Shown here piece by piece: positions 7,197 to 18,131 of a DNA stretch of 49,713 nucleotides (position 1 is its first letter; each line of letters opens with the position of its first letter). The stretch spans positions 1 to 49,713 of the forward strand of contig CAJXNQ010000011.1 of NCBI GenBank assembly GCA_913057215.1. Reading direction: 5' to 3'. The notes beneath the pieces are model-generated. The model ran no database searches. It was not told the origin of the DNA and saw only the letters and a program-made list of their open reading frames with translations. A program made the translations under genes and the position numbers. Source of the stretch: an uncultured Gammaproteobacteria bacterium (GTDB lineage Bacteria > Pseudomonadota > Gammaproteobacteria > Pseudomonadales > Litorivicinaceae).

Positions 7197-9794
7197 CTAA
7201 TTCAGTCGCTGCTCAAGCCAACCGGCAACCGAGTCCAAGGCCTCTGGCAACGACTGCGGTTCGGTTCCTCCGGCCTGCGCCATGTCCGCGCGCCCGCCAC
7301 CGCGACCGCCCACTTGCTCAGCGACAAATCCAATCAACTCACCGGCTTTGATACGATCGGTCAAGTTGTCGGTGACACCTGCAATTAAATTGACCTTGTC
7401 ACCCCGTACAGTGGCCAACACCACAACGCCTTGATTGAGCCGGTTCTTCACGCGATCTAAGGTGTCGCGCAATGTTTTAGGATCTTGGCCATCCAAGGTG
7501 GACACCAGACATTGGATGCCGCCGACCTCAACGACGTCATCGAGCAAATCGCCACCGGCCTGTGTCGCCAATTTCATTTGCAACCGCTCAATGTCTTTTT
7601 CAGATGCCTTTAAGCGTGCATTGAGCTGATCCAATTTATCAAGGAGTGTATCCGGCGCCGTTTTCAGCGTCTGGGCCGCAGATTGCACCGTCGCTTCAAG
7701 CCCACGCATCACAGCGAGCGCGCCGGCTCCTGTGACTGCCTCAATACGACGCACGCCGGCTGCGACGCCACTTTCTGAAACAATTTTGAATAATCCGATA
7801 TCACCGGTGCGTTGTACATGCGTGCCGCCGCACAGTTCAATCGAAAACTCACCCATCGACAGGACACGCACCTCATCGTCGTATTTCTCACCAAACAATG
7901 CCATCGCACCGGCCGCCTTGGCTTCATCAATGGGCATCAACTGTGTCTGTACCGGATGATTCTTGCGAATCTCATCATTCACGAGATCCTCGATGGCCCT
8001 CAATTCCTCAGACGACACCGGTGCGGTGTGCGAAAAATCAAAGCGCGTGCGCTCATGTGTCACCAAGGAGCCCTTTTGCGTGACATGCGTCCCCAATACC
8101 TGACGGAGCGCCGCATGCAACAAATGCGTTGCCGAGTGATTCAATGCGGTCTCAGTGCGTCTTGGGCCTTCCACGCGCGCTGAGATGGAATCGCCCACGT
8201 TCAATTGGCCCATGGTCAGACTGCCCTGATGAGCAAAATGACTGCCAATTTTTTGCGTGGTCGTGACCTGAAAGGCTGCGTCATTGGAGATCAGGCTGCC
8301 TGAGTCCCCTTGCTGCCCCCCGCTCTCGGCGTAAAACGGCGTCTGATTCAAAACAACCCATCCGGATTCACCTGGATTGAGGGCATTCACCGACACACCA
8401 TCCTTGACTAAAGCGAGAATCACACCGGACGCCTCAAGGTGTGTGTATCCTAAAAACTCAGTGGCTCCATCGAGGTCCAGCTTGATCTGCTGATCACCGG
8501 CAAAATTCGATGCCTGTCGTGACTTCTCACGCTGGCTCGCCATGGCCGCCTCAAATCCTTCAATATCCAGCTCAAGATCCCGCTCGCGGGCGATGTCATT
8601 GGTCAGATCCACCGGGAACCCATGGGTGTCATACAGTTTGAAAATCAGCTCACCCGGCAGTTGCTTAGTCGGCAGATCGGCAATGGCATCTTCAAGCACT
8701 TTCATGCCCGCATCGAGTGTTTTCGCAAACTGGGCTTCTTCCTGTTTTAAGGCCGACACAATACGGTCTTCTGCATCTCGAAGTTCAGGATAGGCCTCGC
8801 CCATTTCAGCGACCAAGGGGTGGACGAGTTTGTGGAAAAAGGCCTGTTCACAACCGAGTTTATGACCATGGCGGATGGCGCGACGAATGATCCGGCGCAG
8901 AACATAGCCGCGTCCTTCATTGGAAGGCAGCACGCCATCGCAAATCAAAAATGCACAGCTTCGGATATGGTCTGCGATCACACGCAAGCTCTTCGCTTCC
9001 AAGTCCTCGGTCTTGGTTGCGTTGGCTGCCGCCTTCAAAAGCGCCTGAAATAAGTCAATTTCATAGTTTGAATGCACGCCCTGCATGACCGCTGCAATGC
9101 GCTCAAGACCCATCCCGGTATCAACTGACGGCTTGGGGAGCGGTGTTCGAGTGCCATCGGCTGCCTGCTCAAACTGCATGAAGACAAGGTTCCAAATCTC
9201 AATATAGCGATCCAGATCATCATCCGGTGAGCCCGGCGGGCCACCTGGCACCTCCGGTCCGTGATCGTAGAAAATCTCACTGCATGGACCGCATGGACCG
9301 GTGTCGCCCATCGACCAGAAATTATCTTTGTCACCAAGACGCGAGAATCGAGCCGGATCGACACCAATGGTGTTGATCCAAATATCCTCAGCTTCTTGGT
9401 CACTGGTGTGCACCGTGACCCACAGCTTGTCCTCTGGAAGACCCAACCGCTTGGTCAAAAAGTCCCAGGCAAATCGAATGGCCTCTTCTTTGAAGTAGTC
9501 ACCAAAACTGAAGTTGCCTAACATCTCAAAAAACGTGTGATGTCGCGCGGTGTAGCCGACGTTTTCAAGATCATTGTGTTTGCCGCCAGCGCGCACGCAG
9601 CGCTGTGACGTCGTTGCTCGGCTGTAGGCGCGCGCCTCGTCACCTGTGAAGACATCTTTGAACTGCACCATGCCGGCATTGGTAAAAAGCAACGTCGGGT
9701 CATTCCCAGGAATCAGCGGGCTCGAACGCACCACGGTGTGGCCGTGCTCTGCAAAGAATTGAAGGAATTCGGACCGAATTTCAGCGCTTTTCAT
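7197..9794 (-). CDS. alaS: alanyl-tRNA synthetase AlaS
   Basis: Class II aminoacyl-tRNA synthetase charging tRNA-Ala. It has 865 residues, the full bacterial length, with the catalytic core at the N-terminus (start [11 protein letters not shown]). The editing domain contains [12 protein letters not shown] and the CGGTHV zinc-site motif, and the C-terminal DHHA1-type domain ends in a Gly-rich [14 protein letters not shown] segment. The ATG at 9794 has only a weak ribosome site. It follows recX by 39 bp and precedes lysC by 8 bp. Confidence 0.97.
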   Translation of the reverse strand: MKSAEIRSEFLQFFAEHGHTVVRSSPLIPGNDPTLLFTNAGMVQFKDVFTGDEARAYSRATTSQRCVRAGGKHNDLENVGYTARHHTFFEMLGNFSFGDYFKEEAIRFAWDFLTKRLGLPEDKLWVTVHTSDQEAEDIWINTIGVDPARFSRLGDKDNFWSMGDTGPCGPCSEIFYDHGPEVPGGPPGSPDDDLDRYIEIWNLVFMQFEQAADGTRTPLPKPSVDTGMGLERIAAVMQGVHSNYEIDLFQALLKAAANATKTEDLEAKSLRVIADHIRSCAFLICDGVLPSNEGRGYVLRRIIRRAIRHGHKLGCEQAFFHKLVHPLVAEMGEAYPELRDAEDRIVSALKQEEAQFAKTLDAGMKVLEDAIADLPTKQLPGELIFKLYDTHGFPVDLTNDIARERDLELDIEGFEAAMASQREKSRQASNFAGDQQIKLDLDGATEFLGYTHLEASGVILALVKDGVSVNALNPGESGWVVLNQTPFYAESGGQQGDSGSLISNDAAFQVTTTQKIGSHFAHQGSLTMGQLNVGDSISARVEGPRRTETALNHSATHLLHAALRQVLGTHVTQKGSLVTHERTRFDFSHTAPVSSEELRAIEDLVNDEIRKNHPVQTQLMPIDEAKAAGAMALFGEKYDDEVRVLSMGEFSIELCGGTHVQRTGDIGLFKIVSESGVAAGVRRIEAVTGAGALAVMRGLEATVQSAAQTLKTAPDTLLDKLDQLNARLKASEKDIERLQMKLATQAGGDLLDDVVEVGGIQCLVSTLDGQDPKTLRDTLDRVKNRLNQGVVVLATVRGDKVNLIAGVTDNLTDRIKAGELIGFVAEQVGGRGGGRADMAQAGGTEPQSLPEALDSVAGWLEQRLN

Positions 9795-9833
9795 ATCAAT
9801 GTGTGTGTCTTGATCGATTGGAGATGCGAAAGC

Positions 9834-10271
9834 TTAACGGAAAATCGCTTTGACTGCCTCGGTTGCATCGGAAAATTCAAATCCACGCGATGCTAAAAAT
9901 CGAAGTGCCTTGGCGCGGTCGGGCTCAGCCTTCCCCCGCATCCATTTTTCAAGTGCGGCCTGACATCGCTCGGCTTCGCTGTCTCCATCTGCCCAGAGAT
10001 CCGATACATCCGACGCATCGATCTGGTGCGTTGCCAATTCACGGATGATCTTCAGACGACCCTGACCCTGATGAAGACGGGTTCGGATGAGCATCTCGGC
10101 AAATCGATGATCGGATTGCAGACCCTGTTCAACCAACCGGTCCAGCACCTCGTCAAGGGTGTCTGTCGACACATCCGCAAACCGATCTGCGAGCTTTCGC
10201 GCGAGCTCAACGCGCGAGTGCTCTCGACGCGTCAACCAACGAATGCAGGCATCATAGGGCTCAGTGGTCAC
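9834..10271 (-). CDS. recX: RecA regulator RecX
   Basis: Small cytoplasmic protein that inhibits or caps RecA filaments. It is 145 residues from GTG at 10271, giving the usual RecX length; a longer open frame upstream runs through the dehydrogenase gene in another phase and is rejected. The three-helix repeats typical of RecX are visible (YDACIRWLTRREHSRVELAR near the start, then QGLQSDHRFAEMLIRTR and GRLKIIREL). The GTG overlaps the upstream stop by 11 nt, so translation is probably coupled. RecX usually follows recA directly; here recA is 20 kb away while recX keeps its other usual partner, alaS. Confidence 0.88.
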   Translation of the reverse strand: MTTEPYDACIRWLTRREHSRVELARKLADRFADVSTDTLDEVLDRLVEQGLQSDHRFAEMLIRTRLHQGQGRLKIIRELATHQIDASDVSDLWADGDSEAERCQAALEKWMRGKAEPDRAKALRFLASRGFEFSDATEAVKAIFR

Positions 10272-11145
10272 TGTGCGTGCGCATGGCCTCAAGTCGTGCG
10301 AATAAACTCGAGGTATCCCAACGCCCCCCACCCATGGCTTGGACTTCACCGTAGAGTTGATCGACCGCTGCCGTGATTGGCAAGGCGGCGCCGTTTTTAC
10401 GGGCCTCAGCCAAACAAATCGACAGGTCTTTGCGCATCCAATCCACCGCGAAGCCATGTGCAAACTCATCGGCGAGCATGGTTTGGTAGCGATTCTCCAT
10501 CTGCCAAGATTGAGCGGCGCCTTTACTGATGACATCCACCACCTTGTGGGCATCAAGCCCTGCAGCCCGTGCAAACGACAGACCCTCAGAGAGCGCCTCG
10601 ACAAGCCCGGCAATACAGATTTGATTGACCATTTTTGTCAGTTGACCACTGCCGACAGGTCCCATCAGGGTGCAGGCTTTGGCGTAAGCATCAATCACGG
10701 GCGCCACCCGATCAAAATGCGCTTGTTCTCCTCCCACCATGACAGTGAGTGCGCCGTTTTCTGCACCCTGTTGGCCACCGGAGACCGGGGCGTCCATGAA
10801 GACCAGATGTTGACGACTGGCAACCTCAGCCAGTTCACGCGCCACCTCAGCGCTCGCCGTGGTGTGATCAACAAAGATGCATCCCTCACTCATCCCCGCG
10901 AAAGCACCGTCTTCGCCCAAGGTGATGCTGCGCACATCATCGTCGTTCCCGACACAGGCGAACACAATATCCTGACCGACGGCTGCCTTTTTGGGTGTGT
11001 CTGCCGATGTGCCTCCGTGGGTTGATACCCACTGGTCTGCCTTGTCGGCTGTTCTGTTATATACCGTGACTGAATGTCCTTGAGATACCAAGTGGCCTGC
11101 CATGGGGTATCCCATGACACCTAAGCCTAAAAATGCGACGTTCAT
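10261..11145 (-). CDS. mmsB: 3-hydroxyisobutyrate dehydrogenase (beta-hydroxyacid dehydrogenase family)
   Basis: NAD-dependent oxidation of 3-hydroxyisobutyrate to methylmalonate semialdehyde in valine breakdown. It has 294 residues. The Rossmann motif GLGVMG is at 7-12, the substrate loop DAPVSGG at 118-124, and the catalytic lysine is K171 in GSGQLTKMVNQ. The ATG at 11145 is preferred over one three codons earlier because AAGGA lies 8 nt before it. The upstream neighbour (24 bp) is a 3-hydroxyisobutyryl-CoA hydrolase, which makes the substrate, supporting MmsB over other family members such as tartronate semialdehyde reductase. mmsA is not in the window. Confidence 0.8.
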   Translation of the reverse strand: MNVAFLGLGVMGYPMAGHLVSQGHSVTVYNRTADKADQWVSTHGGTSADTPKKAAVGQDIVFACVGNDDDVRSITLGEDGAFAGMSEGCIFVDHTTASAEVARELAEVASRQHLVFMDAPVSGGQQGAENGALTVMVGGEQAHFDRVAPVIDAYAKACTLMGPVGSGQLTKMVNQICIAGLVEALSEGLSFARAAGLDAHKVVDVISKGAAQSWQMENRYQTMLADEFAHGFAVDWMRKDLSICLAEARKNGAALPITAAVDQLYGEVQAMGGGRWDTSSLFARLEAMRTHSDH

Positions 11146-11169
11146 GCAATGCATCCTTTTTAAATCATG

Positions 11170-12300
11170 TTATTGGTGGAAATAGCCGTGGCTCTGTAAT
11201 CGATGTCGGAGTGGATGGCCATCTGACCAAATCATGGGGGCTAACATCGCTTCAATCCAGTCCTCAGTCACAGACTCGATCTTTGAAAAACGCCATTGTG
11301 GATTTTTGTCTTTGTCGATTAAGAGCGCTCGGACTCCTTCGCACCACTCCCCATCAGTCAACATGCGCATCCCAATGTCATGTTCTTGGATAACAGCATC
11401 CATCAAACTTCCATAGCGCGACCGCTGAAATTGAGCCCCAGCCACCAAGGACGCGCCTGGACTTGCCTGCTCAAGACCGACAAATAATTCAGGCACCTCG
11501 TGATGCCAATGCTGCATCACAGACCACACACCTTTGGGCGTCTGATGGCGGATCGCATGCGCGAGTTTCAAGCCATGTGTCTCCCAAGGCCCTTGTCGCG
11601 GCGCCTCACCGGTGGCTGCTGCTAACTGAGACCCGAGCGAGCTCAGCGCGGTGGCCTTGTGTGCAAAAGGCAACCCAAGAATGGATTGATACAGCGTATC
11701 TTTTTCAACCCGAGGCATGAGCCAATCGGCCAGATTCAACCAACAGGCATCAGCGGCTGACACCGTCACCCCGCTCATTGATAAACAGATGCCAAGTCCA
11801 CCCGGAACACGATGCAAGAACCAACTGCCTCCGCAATCGGGCACGAAGCCAATACGAACCTCAGGCATCGCAAGATTGGAATGTTCAGTCACAAAGCGCA
11901 CATCCGCCCCCTGAAACACACCCATGCCGCCACCCATGATGTAACCGTCTCCCCAGGCAAATACCGGTTTTGTACAGAGTCTTAATGCAACATCCAGCAG
12001 ATACTCATCGGCCAGGTAATCAGATGCATGCGACAAATCGGTCAGCCCACCCCGCTGTCCTTGATTGGTGACATCTCGAACATCACCGCCGGCACAAAAC
12101 GCTTTTTCTGCGGATGACTCAATCCAGAGACCTCGAATGGTCGGGTCAGCCTCAACACGCGCAACAATCTCAAGTAACTCTCGAATCATCTGATGATCAA
12201 GGGCATTCAGGGCCTTCGGCCGGTCGAGGGTCGCCACGCCCAATACCCCGTCATCGTGGTGTAACGCATCGGTATGAAATCGAACAGTGGGCTCAGTCAT
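11170..12300 (-). CDS. 3-hydroxyisobutyryl-CoA hydrolase (enoyl-CoA hydratase/isomerase superfamily)
   Basis: Crotonase-fold enzyme releasing CoA from 3-hydroxyisobutyryl-CoA in valine catabolism. It has 376 residues, longer than simple enoyl-CoA hydratases and right for the hydrolase group. The oxyanion-hole regions AFCAGGDVR (68-75) and GYIMGGGMGV (119-128) are present. PEVRIGFVPDCGGS supplies E147 and D155, the acidic pair expected in hydrolases of this type. The ATG at 12300 has AGGAG 5 nt upstream. It forms an operon with mmsB and recX downstream. It is divergent from the ArsR-methyltransferase gene, with 48 bp between the starts. Confidence 0.85.
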   Translation of the reverse strand: MTEPTVRFHTDALHHDDGVLGVATLDRPKALNALDHQMIRELLEIVARVEADPTIRGLWIESSAEKAFCAGGDVRDVTNQGQRGGLTDLSHASDYLADEYLLDVALRLCTKPVFAWGDGYIMGGGMGVFQGADVRFVTEHSNLAMPEVRIGFVPDCGGSWFLHRVPGGLGICLSMSGVTVSAADACWLNLADWLMPRVEKDTLYQSILGLPFAHKATALSSLGSQLAAATGEAPRQGPWETHGLKLAHAIRHQTPKGVWSVMQHWHHEVPELFVGLEQASPGASLVAGAQFQRSRYGSLMDAVIQEHDIGMRMLTDGEWCEGVRALLIDKDKNPQWRFSKIESVTEDWIEAMLAPMIWSDGHPLRHRLQSHGYFHQ

Positions 12301-12317
12301 GCACTCTCCTATTGAAC

Positions 12318-12333
12318 ATAAGGATATCTTTAT
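12318..12333. promoter_or_regulatory. 16-bp palindrome, candidate ArsR-family operator
   Basis: ATAAGGATATCTTTAT pairs with its own reverse complement at 7 of 8 positions and is followed by an AT-rich run ending in a second GGATAT/ATATCC-type arm. It lies in the 48-bp gap between two divergent starts, 16 nt before the ArsR-methyltransferase ATG. The position suits self-regulation by that protein, possibly also acting on the divergent hydrolase operon. The dyad is seen; the binding protein is inferred. Confidence 0.5.
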
Positions 12334-12348
12334 ATTATTATATCCAGC

Positions 12349-13284
12349 ATGTGGACATCATTCGACGACTATATTGACGCATTAAAGGCGGTTGCAGAAC
12401 CCACACGCCTTCGTTTGACGCGTCTGTGCGCCCGAGGCGAACTCACTGTCAGTGAACTCATGCGCATCATCGGTCAGTCACAACCGCGCGTATCGCGCCA
12501 TCTGAAGTTATTGCAAGACGCAGGGATTTTAGAGAGTTTTCGAGAACAACACTGGGTGTTTTATCGACTCACACGCGACGGAGCCCAACAGGCACTGATC
12601 CAACGCATCTTGGATGGCGTTCCATCGGAAGATGAACAAATGAGACTCGATGCTGCCCGACTTGATGAACTTCAGGCCGCGCGCGCCAAGCTCTCTGAAT
12701 CCTTCGTGGAAACCGAGGTACCCGATTGGTTGAAACTCCATGAATACCATGGTGATGCCGCACGATTTGAAACAGCGGTTCACGAGGCACTCGGCGACAA
12801 ACCAGTTGGACACCTCCTCGATATCGCCACCGGCACAGGTCGCATGCTGAAACTTGCAGGACCATTGGCTGCGAGTGGCGTGGGCATCGATTTGTCGAAA
12901 AAAATGGTCATGGTCGCCCGCACTGTGTTGGCTGAGGCTGGACTTGCACACCTGACCGTCCGCCAAGAGGACATGTATCAAATGCGCTTTCCGGCACGCC
13001 ATTTCGATACGGTGACGATCGATCAGGTGTTGTATTTTGCGGACAATCCAGATGCGTTGATCAAAGAAGCGACGCGTGTGTTAAAGCCGGGCGGCCGCCT
13101 GTTATTGGTGGCCTTCACCCAATCCCAAACAGCCACCCAAGCACCTGCAGTGGGTATTGAAATCTCCGAGATTCGAGGTTGGATCGAAGACGCCGGACTC
13201 GCCATCCAAACCACCAACATCCTGCCAGGTGACGCACTGGATATCAGTCTCCTGGTGTCTGAAAAAACAAAGGAACGCGCATGA
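12349..13284 (+). CDS. ArsR-family regulator fused to SAM-dependent methyltransferase
   Basis: It has 311 residues and two domains. Residues 1-85 form a winged-helix ArsR domain with the recognition helix SQPRVSRHLKLL (44-55) and AVAEPTRLRL near the start. The paired-cysteine metal site of ArsR/SmtB sensors is absent, so it is probably not a metal sensor. Residues 120-300 form a class I methyltransferase with motif I LDIATGTG (157-164) and VLKPGGRLLLV in the post-motif region. It overlaps metF by 4 nt (ATGA). ArsR-type SahR regulators sense S-adenosylhomocysteine and control methionine-cycle genes in Proteobacteria. By context this protein may sense SAM/SAH through its methyltransferase fold (inference). 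Whether the enzyme is active is unknown. Confidence 0.85.
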   Translation: MWTSFDDYIDALKAVAEPTRLRLTRLCARGELTVSELMRIIGQSQPRVSRHLKLLQDAGILESFREQHWVFYRLTRDGAQQALIQRILDGVPSEDEQMRLDAARLDELQAARAKLSESFVETEVPDWLKLHEYHGDAARFETAVHEALGDKPVGHLLDIATGTGRMLKLAGPLAASGVGIDLSKKMVMVARTVLAEAGLAHLTVRQEDMYQMRFPARHFDTVTIDQVLYFADNPDALIKEATRVLKPGGRLLLVAFTQSQTATQAPAVGIEISEIRGWIEDAGLAIQTTNILPGDALDISLLVSEKTKERA

Positions 13285-14132
13285 GTGCACCCAAGGTCTC
13301 GTTTGAATTCTTTCCACCAAAAACTGAGGCTGCCGAAGCCGCACTGTGGAAAACGGTTGAGCGCTTGGCGCCTTTGAACCCCGAATTTGTATCTGTGACC
13401 TACGGTGCGGATGGCTCGACCCGAGAGCGCACACATCAAGTCATCGCCCGTCTCCTCGAAGACACCACGCTGCCAGCTGTTCCACACCTGACGTGTGTGG
13501 GTGCACCGCGTGCCGAAATCGATGCGATCGCAGACAGTTACTGGGATCTTGGAGTGCGCTCGCTGGTGGCACTTCGAGGCGATCCCGAAGGCGGCGCAGA
13601 GGCCCAATATCAGCCGCATCCAGAGGGCTATGCCTATGCATCTGACTTGGTGTCGGGCTTGCTTGAACGACACCCGTTTGAGCTGTTTGTTGGCGCCTAT
13701 CCAGAAACCCATCCACAGGCAGTGTCCAGTGAGGCAGATCTTGAGAACTTACGCCGCAAAGTCGACGCCGGCGGGCACCGTGCGATCACCCAATTCTTCT
13801 TCGACAATGCGTGTTATTTGCGGTTTCGGGATCGTGTGGCAGCAGCTGGTATCGAAGTCGAGCTGATTCCGGGCATATTGCCGGTCACCAACTTCAACAC
13901 ACTGGTTCGGTTTGCCGGTGCCTGTGGTGCCACTATCCCGAAGAGCTTGGCGAGGTTATTTGAGGGGCTCGATGAAGACCCGACCACTCGCCAACTCATT
14001 GCCGCCCACGTCGCCGTCAACCAGGCTGAGGCGCTGCGTCGTGAGGGCGTGGATGACTTTCATTTTTACACTTTGAATCGCGCAGACTTAAGCTTTGCGG
14101 TCTGCCATGCCTTGGGAGTGCAGGCATCATGA
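13281..14132 (+). CDS. metF: methylenetetrahydrofolate reductase MetF
   Basis: Flavoenzyme reducing 5,10-methylene-THF to 5-methyl-THF, the methyl donor for MetH. It has 283 residues, within the bacterial MetF range, beginning with the family pattern [10 protein letters not shown] (6-15). Other marks are [17 protein letters not shown] and the RGDP segment typical of the FAD site. It overlaps the ArsR-methyltransferase gene by 4 nt upstream and metH by 4 nt downstream (both ATGA), so all three are probably translated as one unit. Confidence 0.95.
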   Translation: MSAPKVSFEFFPPKTEAAEAALWKTVERLAPLNPEFVSVTYGADGSTRERTHQVIARLLEDTTLPAVPHLTCVGAPRAEIDAIADSYWDLGVRSLVALRGDPEGGAEAQYQPHPEGYAYASDLVSGLLERHPFELFVGAYPETHPQAVSSEADLENLRRKVDAGGHRAITQFFFDNACYLRFRDRVAAAGIEVELIPGILPVTNFNTLVRFAGACGATIPKSLARLFEGLDEDPTTRQLIAAHVAVNQAEALRREGVDDFHFYTLNRADLSFAVCHALGVQAS

Positions 14133-17100
14133 CCCGAGACCAACGCATCGACTGGCTCGAAACAGCGCTTGGCGAGCAAATTGTCATATTAGACGGTGGC
14201 ATGGGTACCATGATCCAGGGCGCGGGCCTTGGTGAATCCGACTACCGAGGCACTCGGTTTGCTGACTACCCCAGTGATTTAAAGGGCAACAACGACCTGT
14301 TAACCCTGACTCAACCGGATTTGATTGCCTCTATTCATCGGCAATACATCGAAGCCGGCGCATCCATTATTGAGACCAACACCTTCAACGCCAATCGGCC
14401 CTCAATGGCCGACTACGCGATGGAATCCCTTGTCGCTGAACTCAACCGCGAGGCAGCAAGCCTTGCACGCAATGTAGCAGACTCATTTGACCGGCCTGTA
14501 CTCGTTGCAGGGGTTCTTGGGCCAACCAACCGCACCTGTTCAATCAGTCCGGATGTCAACGACCCGGGAGCACGAAACATTACCTTCATGCAATTGGTTG
14601 AAACCTACATGGAGGCCACTGAAGCACTGCTCGAGGGCGGCGCCGATTTAATTCTGGTTGAGACCATTTTTGATACCCTCAACGCCAAAGCGGCACTCTA
14701 TGCCATCGATGAAGTCGCCCGCGCCACAGGCATCCAAATCCGAATTATGATTTCAGGCACCATCACCGATGCCTCAGGACGCACGCTGTCTGGACAAACC
14801 ACTGAGGCGTTTTGGTTCTCCGTACGCCATGCCAAACCGCTGAGTGTCGGCTTGAACTGCGCACTCGGGCCCAAAGAACTCAGACCATTTCTGGCTGATC
14901 TATCGCGTGTCGCCGATACCCATGTCTCGGCACACCCCAATGCAGGACTCCCCAATCAATTTGGCGAGTATGATCTCGAAGCCGCTGAAATGGCCGACAT
15001 CGTTGCCGAATACGCCTCAGCAGGCCTTGTCAATATCATCGGCGGCTGTTGCGGAACCACGCCAGAGCACATCCGACAGATCAGCGAGCGGGTCACACAG
15101 ACCACACCGCGAGCGATCCCAACGCATCCGCCCGTGATGCGCTTATCCGGACTCGAGCCCTTTGTCGCAGATGACACCACAGGCTTTATCAACGTCGGTG
15201 AGCGGACCAACGTCACCGGCTCAGCCATGTTTAAGCGGTTGATTTTAGAGGGACAGTTTGATGAAGCCCTCTCGGTCGCGCGACAACAGGTCGAAAACGG
15301 GGCGCAAATTATCGACATCAACATGGACGAGGGCATGCTGGATTCGAAGTCAGCCATGGTGACCTTCCTGAATTTAATTGCCTCAGAGCCTGATATTTCC
15401 CGCGTCCCGGTGATGATCGACTCCTCGAAGTGGGACATCCTCGAAGCCGGCATGCAGTGCGTGCAGGGGAAAGGCATTATCAACTCAATCTCGCTGAAAG
15501 AAGGTGAGGCGCAATTCATCGCGCAGGCAGAGAAAATCAGGCAATACGGCTTTGCCGTTGTAGTGATGGCCTTTGACGAAGACGGACAAGCCGACACCCA
15601 GGCAAGAAAACGTGACATCTGTAAGCGGTCCTACACCATCTTGACCGAGACCGTTGGCTTTCCGCCTGAGGACATCATTTTTGACCCCAACGTATTTGCT
15701 GTGGCTACAGGGATTGAAGAGCACGATGCCTATGCGTTGGATTTTATTGCGGCCTGTCAGGACATCACAGACGCCTGTCCGCATGTGTCAATCTCAGGCG
15801 GAATTTCAAATGTATCCTTTTCATTTCGTGGCAATAATCCCGTCCGTGAGGCCATGCACTCGGTGTTTCTGTATCACGCCATCCAAAACGGCCTCTCCAT
15901 GGGCATCGTCAATGCCGGACAACTGGCTATTTACGAGGACATTGAGCCTGCACTGAAAACCTTGGTTGAGGATGTGATCTTAAACCGGCGCAGTGACGCA
16001 ACCGAACGGTTGGTCGAGGCAGCCCCGACCTACAATGTAGGTACAGCCGAAGTCGATGACACGGTGGCCGAATGGCGATCCACGCCTGTTCAGGAGCGAC
16101 TGGCTTATGCGTTGATCAAAGGAATCGACAGCTTTGTTGTCGAGGACACCGAAGAAGCACGACTTGAGGCGACCCGTCCACTGGATGTGATTGAAGGCCC
16201 CTTGATGGACGGCATGAATACGGTCGGTGACCTCTTTGGTGCTGGAAAGATGTTCTTACCACAGGTGGTGAAGAGTGCGCGCGTCATGAAAAAAGCAGTC
16301 GCACACCTCATTCCATACATCGAAGAGGAAAAGGCAGCTGCTGGCGACACCAGTGGCGAACACGGCGTCATCATCATGGCCACCGTCAAAGGCGATGTGC
16401 ACGACATTGGCAAAAACATTGTTGGGGTGGTGCTTCAGTGCAATAACTTCAAAGTGATTGACCTCGGCGTCATGGTGCCAACGCAAACCATTTTGGATGC
16501 CGCAAAAGAACACAATGCCGACATCATTGGCTTATCTGGATTAATCACCCCCTCGCTCGATGAAATGGTCACCGTGGCTTCTGAAATGGAGCGCCAGGGC
16601 TTTACGTGTCCACTCTTGATTGGGGGTGCAACCACCTCACCGGCGCACACCTCAGTCAAGATCGATCCGGCGTACTCAGGGCCTGTCATTTACGTCAAAG
16701 ATGCATCCCGTGCGGTTGGCGTGGCCTCGAAACTGTTAAGTGACGAGCGTGCCGCCTATCACGCTCAAATCGTCACAGAACACGAAGCCAAACGGGCCGC
16801 CCATGCTGGGAAGACCCCGAAAAAACTGATCGACATTGAATCAGCCAACGGCAAGCGCGCCGACTTACGATTCGATGAAGAAACCATCGCCGTGCCGAAG
16901 GTGTTGGGGCGCGCCGTCCTGAACGACTATCCCCTCGATGCACTTCTCGACACCATCGACTGGATGCCCTTTTTCAATGCCTGGGAATTCAGTGGCAAAT
17001 TCCCTGATATTTTAAATGATCCGCGCAAAGGACCGGAGGCTCGGAAACTCTTTGAAGACGCACAAACCATGCTCGATCAACTGATTGATGAAAAGTGGTT

Positions 17101-17797
17101 GCGCGCCGATGCTGTATTTGGCTGCTTCCCTGCAGTGTCTGAAGGCAACAGCATTTTAATTCTTGATCCCGATGACACCTCAAAGGTACTTCAGACAACG
17201 CATTGGCTCCGACAACAGCGGCCCATGCCAGATGGACAACCACAACTGTGTCTTGCTGACTTTATTGCACCGGCAGACTCAGGGAAGATCGACTACATCG
17301 GTGCCTTTGCCGTCACCACCGGCCATGGCATTGATGCACCTGTCGCCAAATTTGAGGCCGAACACGATGACTACAGTGCGATTCTTTTAAAAGCGCTGGC
17401 AGATCGATTCGCTGAAAGCTTTGCAGAGCATTTGCATCGGCGGGTACGCACTGAGTTCTGGGGATATGCGCCGGATGAAGCGCTGTCCAACGAAGCGCTG
17501 ATACGAGAGCACTATCGTGGCATCCGCCCGGCACCGGGATATCCCGCATGCCCTGATCATCGAGAAAAACACACACTTTGGACATTGCTGGATGTCGAGG
17601 CGGCAACCGGAATTTCACTGACAGAAAGCCTGGCCATGTGGCCAACTGCATCAGTCAGTGGGTTTTATTTTGCACACCCCGATGCACGCTATTTCACCCT
17701 CGGCACCATTGGGCGGGATCAGCTGACAACCTACAGTGCACTGCGCCAAGAATCCGAGGATGACAATGCCCGCTGGCTCGCGCCGATTCTTGGCTAA
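14129..17797 (+). CDS. metH: cobalamin-dependent methionine synthase MetH
   Basis: It transfers the methyl group from 5-methyl-THF to homocysteine through cobalamin. It has 1222 residues with all four modules in order: homocysteine-binding domain (zinc cysteines in GLNCALGP and GGCCGTTP), folate-binding pterin domain ([14 protein letters not shown]), cobalamin domain ([10 protein letters not shown] supplies the lower-ligand His), and C-terminal SAM-binding reactivation domain (ending with [12 protein letters not shown] and the following region). The organism must therefore make or import B12. The gene's last 4 nt overlap the opposite-strand small orphan gene. Confidence 0.97.
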   Translation: MTRDQRIDWLETALGEQIVILDGGMGTMIQGAGLGESDYRGTRFADYPSDLKGNNDLLTLTQPDLIASIHRQYIEAGASIIETNTFNANRPSMADYAMESLVAELNREAASLARNVADSFDRPVLVAGVLGPTNRTCSISPDVNDPGARNITFMQLVETYMEATEALLEGGADLILVETIFDTLNAKAALYAIDEVARATGIQIRIMISGTITDASGRTLSGQTTEAFWFSVRHAKPLSVGLNCALGPKELRPFLADLSRVADTHVSAHPNAGLPNQFGEYDLEAAEMADIVAEYASAGLVNIIGGCCGTTPEHIRQISERVTQTTPRAIPTHPPVMRLSGLEPFVADDTTGFINVGERTNVTGSAMFKRLILEGQFDEALSVARQQVENGAQIIDINMDEGMLDSKSAMVTFLNLIASEPDISRVPVMIDSSKWDILEAGMQCVQGKGIINSISLKEGEAQFIAQAEKIRQYGFAVVVMAFDEDGQADTQARKRDICKRSYTILTETVGFPPEDIIFDPNVFAVATGIEEHDAYALDFIAACQDITDACPHVSISGGISNVSFSFRGNNPVREAMHSVFLYHAIQNGLSMGIVNAGQLAIYEDIEPALKTLVEDVILNRRSDATERLVEAAPTYNVGTAEVDDTVAEWRSTPVQERLAYALIKGIDSFVVEDTEEARLEATRPLDVIEGPLMDGMNTVGDLFGAGKMFLPQVVKSARVMKKAVAHLIPYIEEEKAAAGDTSGEHGVIIMATVKGDVHDIGKNIVGVVLQCNNFKVIDLGVMVPTQTILDAAKEHNADIIGLSGLITPSLDEMVTVASEMERQGFTCPLLIGGATTSPAHTSVKIDPAYSGPVIYVKDASRAVGVASKLLSDERAAYHAQIVTEHEAKRAAHAGKTPKKLIDIESANGKRADLRFDEETIAVPKVLGRAVLNDYPLDALLDTIDWMPFFNAWEFSGKFPDILNDPRKGPEARKLFEDAQTMLDQLIDEKWLRADAVFGCFPAVSEGNSILILDPDDTSKVLQTTHWLRQQRPMPDGQPQLCLADFIAPADSGKIDYIGAFAVTTGHGIDAPVAKFEAEHDDYSAILLKALADRFAESFAEHLHRRVRTEFWGYAPDEALSNEALIREHYRGIRPAPGYPACPDHREKHTLWTLLDVEAATGISLTESLAMWPTASVSGFYFAHPDARYFTLGTIGRDQLTTYSALRQESEDDNARWLAPILG

Positions 17798-18042
17798 TGC
17801 TTCGCCTGAAACAGTAACGTCCGTTTTTTTGGCCCGAGTCGATGGCCGGTCATGTGGATTTCACCGCGCCAGCGACAAAAAACGCAAAAATTCGCCACCA
17901 TGTGATAGAGCGTATACAGGGGACGTAAGCGAGCAAGCCGTCCGTGTTTGACCAAGGCATCGATCTCATCGGCACGCATGCCTCGCCGAGCGACCGAATC
18001 GCCACGGGCACTCCCATCCCAATCTGCTAACTTGACTCGCAT
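17794..18042 (-). CDS. small basic hypothetical protein (82 aa), family not recognised
   Basis: I do not recognise this protein. It has 82 residues, is strongly basic and has one Cys pair (C53-V-F-C56) and several His. It has no signal peptide; residues 42-58 are moderately hydrophobic but contain both cysteines. The ATG at 18042 has GGAG 7 nt upstream, and a good promoter (18075-18102) and an upstream terminator (18106-18131) isolate it from pdxB, which argues that it is a real separately expressed gene. Its stop overlaps the metH stop by 4 bp. A zinc-binding or nucleic-acid-binding role would fit the composition but is only a guess. Confidence 0.6.
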   Translation of the reverse strand: MRVKLADWDGSARGDSVARRGMRADEIDALVKHGRLARLRPLYTLYHMVANFCVFCRWRGEIHMTGHRLGPKKRTLLFQAKH

Positions 18043-18074
18043 TGAATGACTCCATTCAGACAAATCGAGACCAA

Positions 18075-18102
18075 AGTATAAGATAAATTTTGTGCAATGC
18101 AA
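18075..18102 (-). promoter_or_regulatory. sigma70-type promoter for the 82-aa orphan gene
   Basis: On the minus strand the -35 is TTGCAT (18097-18102), the spacer is 16 bp and the -10 is TATACT (18075-18080, 5 of 6 to consensus). It ends about 32 nt before the ATG at 18042, leaving a leader of roughly 25 nt that contains the GGAG ribosome site. It was matched by eye. Confidence 0.45.
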
Positions 18103-18105
18103 AAC

Positions 18106-18131
18106 AAAAAATTCGTTTAATAAACAGAATT
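18106..18131 (-). terminator. AT-rich terminator overlapping the pdxB stop codon
   Basis: On the minus strand the arms AATTC(T)GTTT and AAACGAATT pair around an ATT loop and run into TTTT. The pdxB stop codon (18117-18119) lies in this structure. The stem is weak because it is AT-rich, so termination may be partial. Confidence 0.45.

Noticed and set aside
10272-10613. Long N-terminal extension of recX
   Set aside because: It runs through mmsB in another phase; the GTG at 10271 gives a normal RecX length.
12529-13002. 157-codon frame antisense to the ArsR-methyltransferase gene
   Set aside because: It is a shadow frame with no motif; the plus-strand protein has clear domains on both sides.
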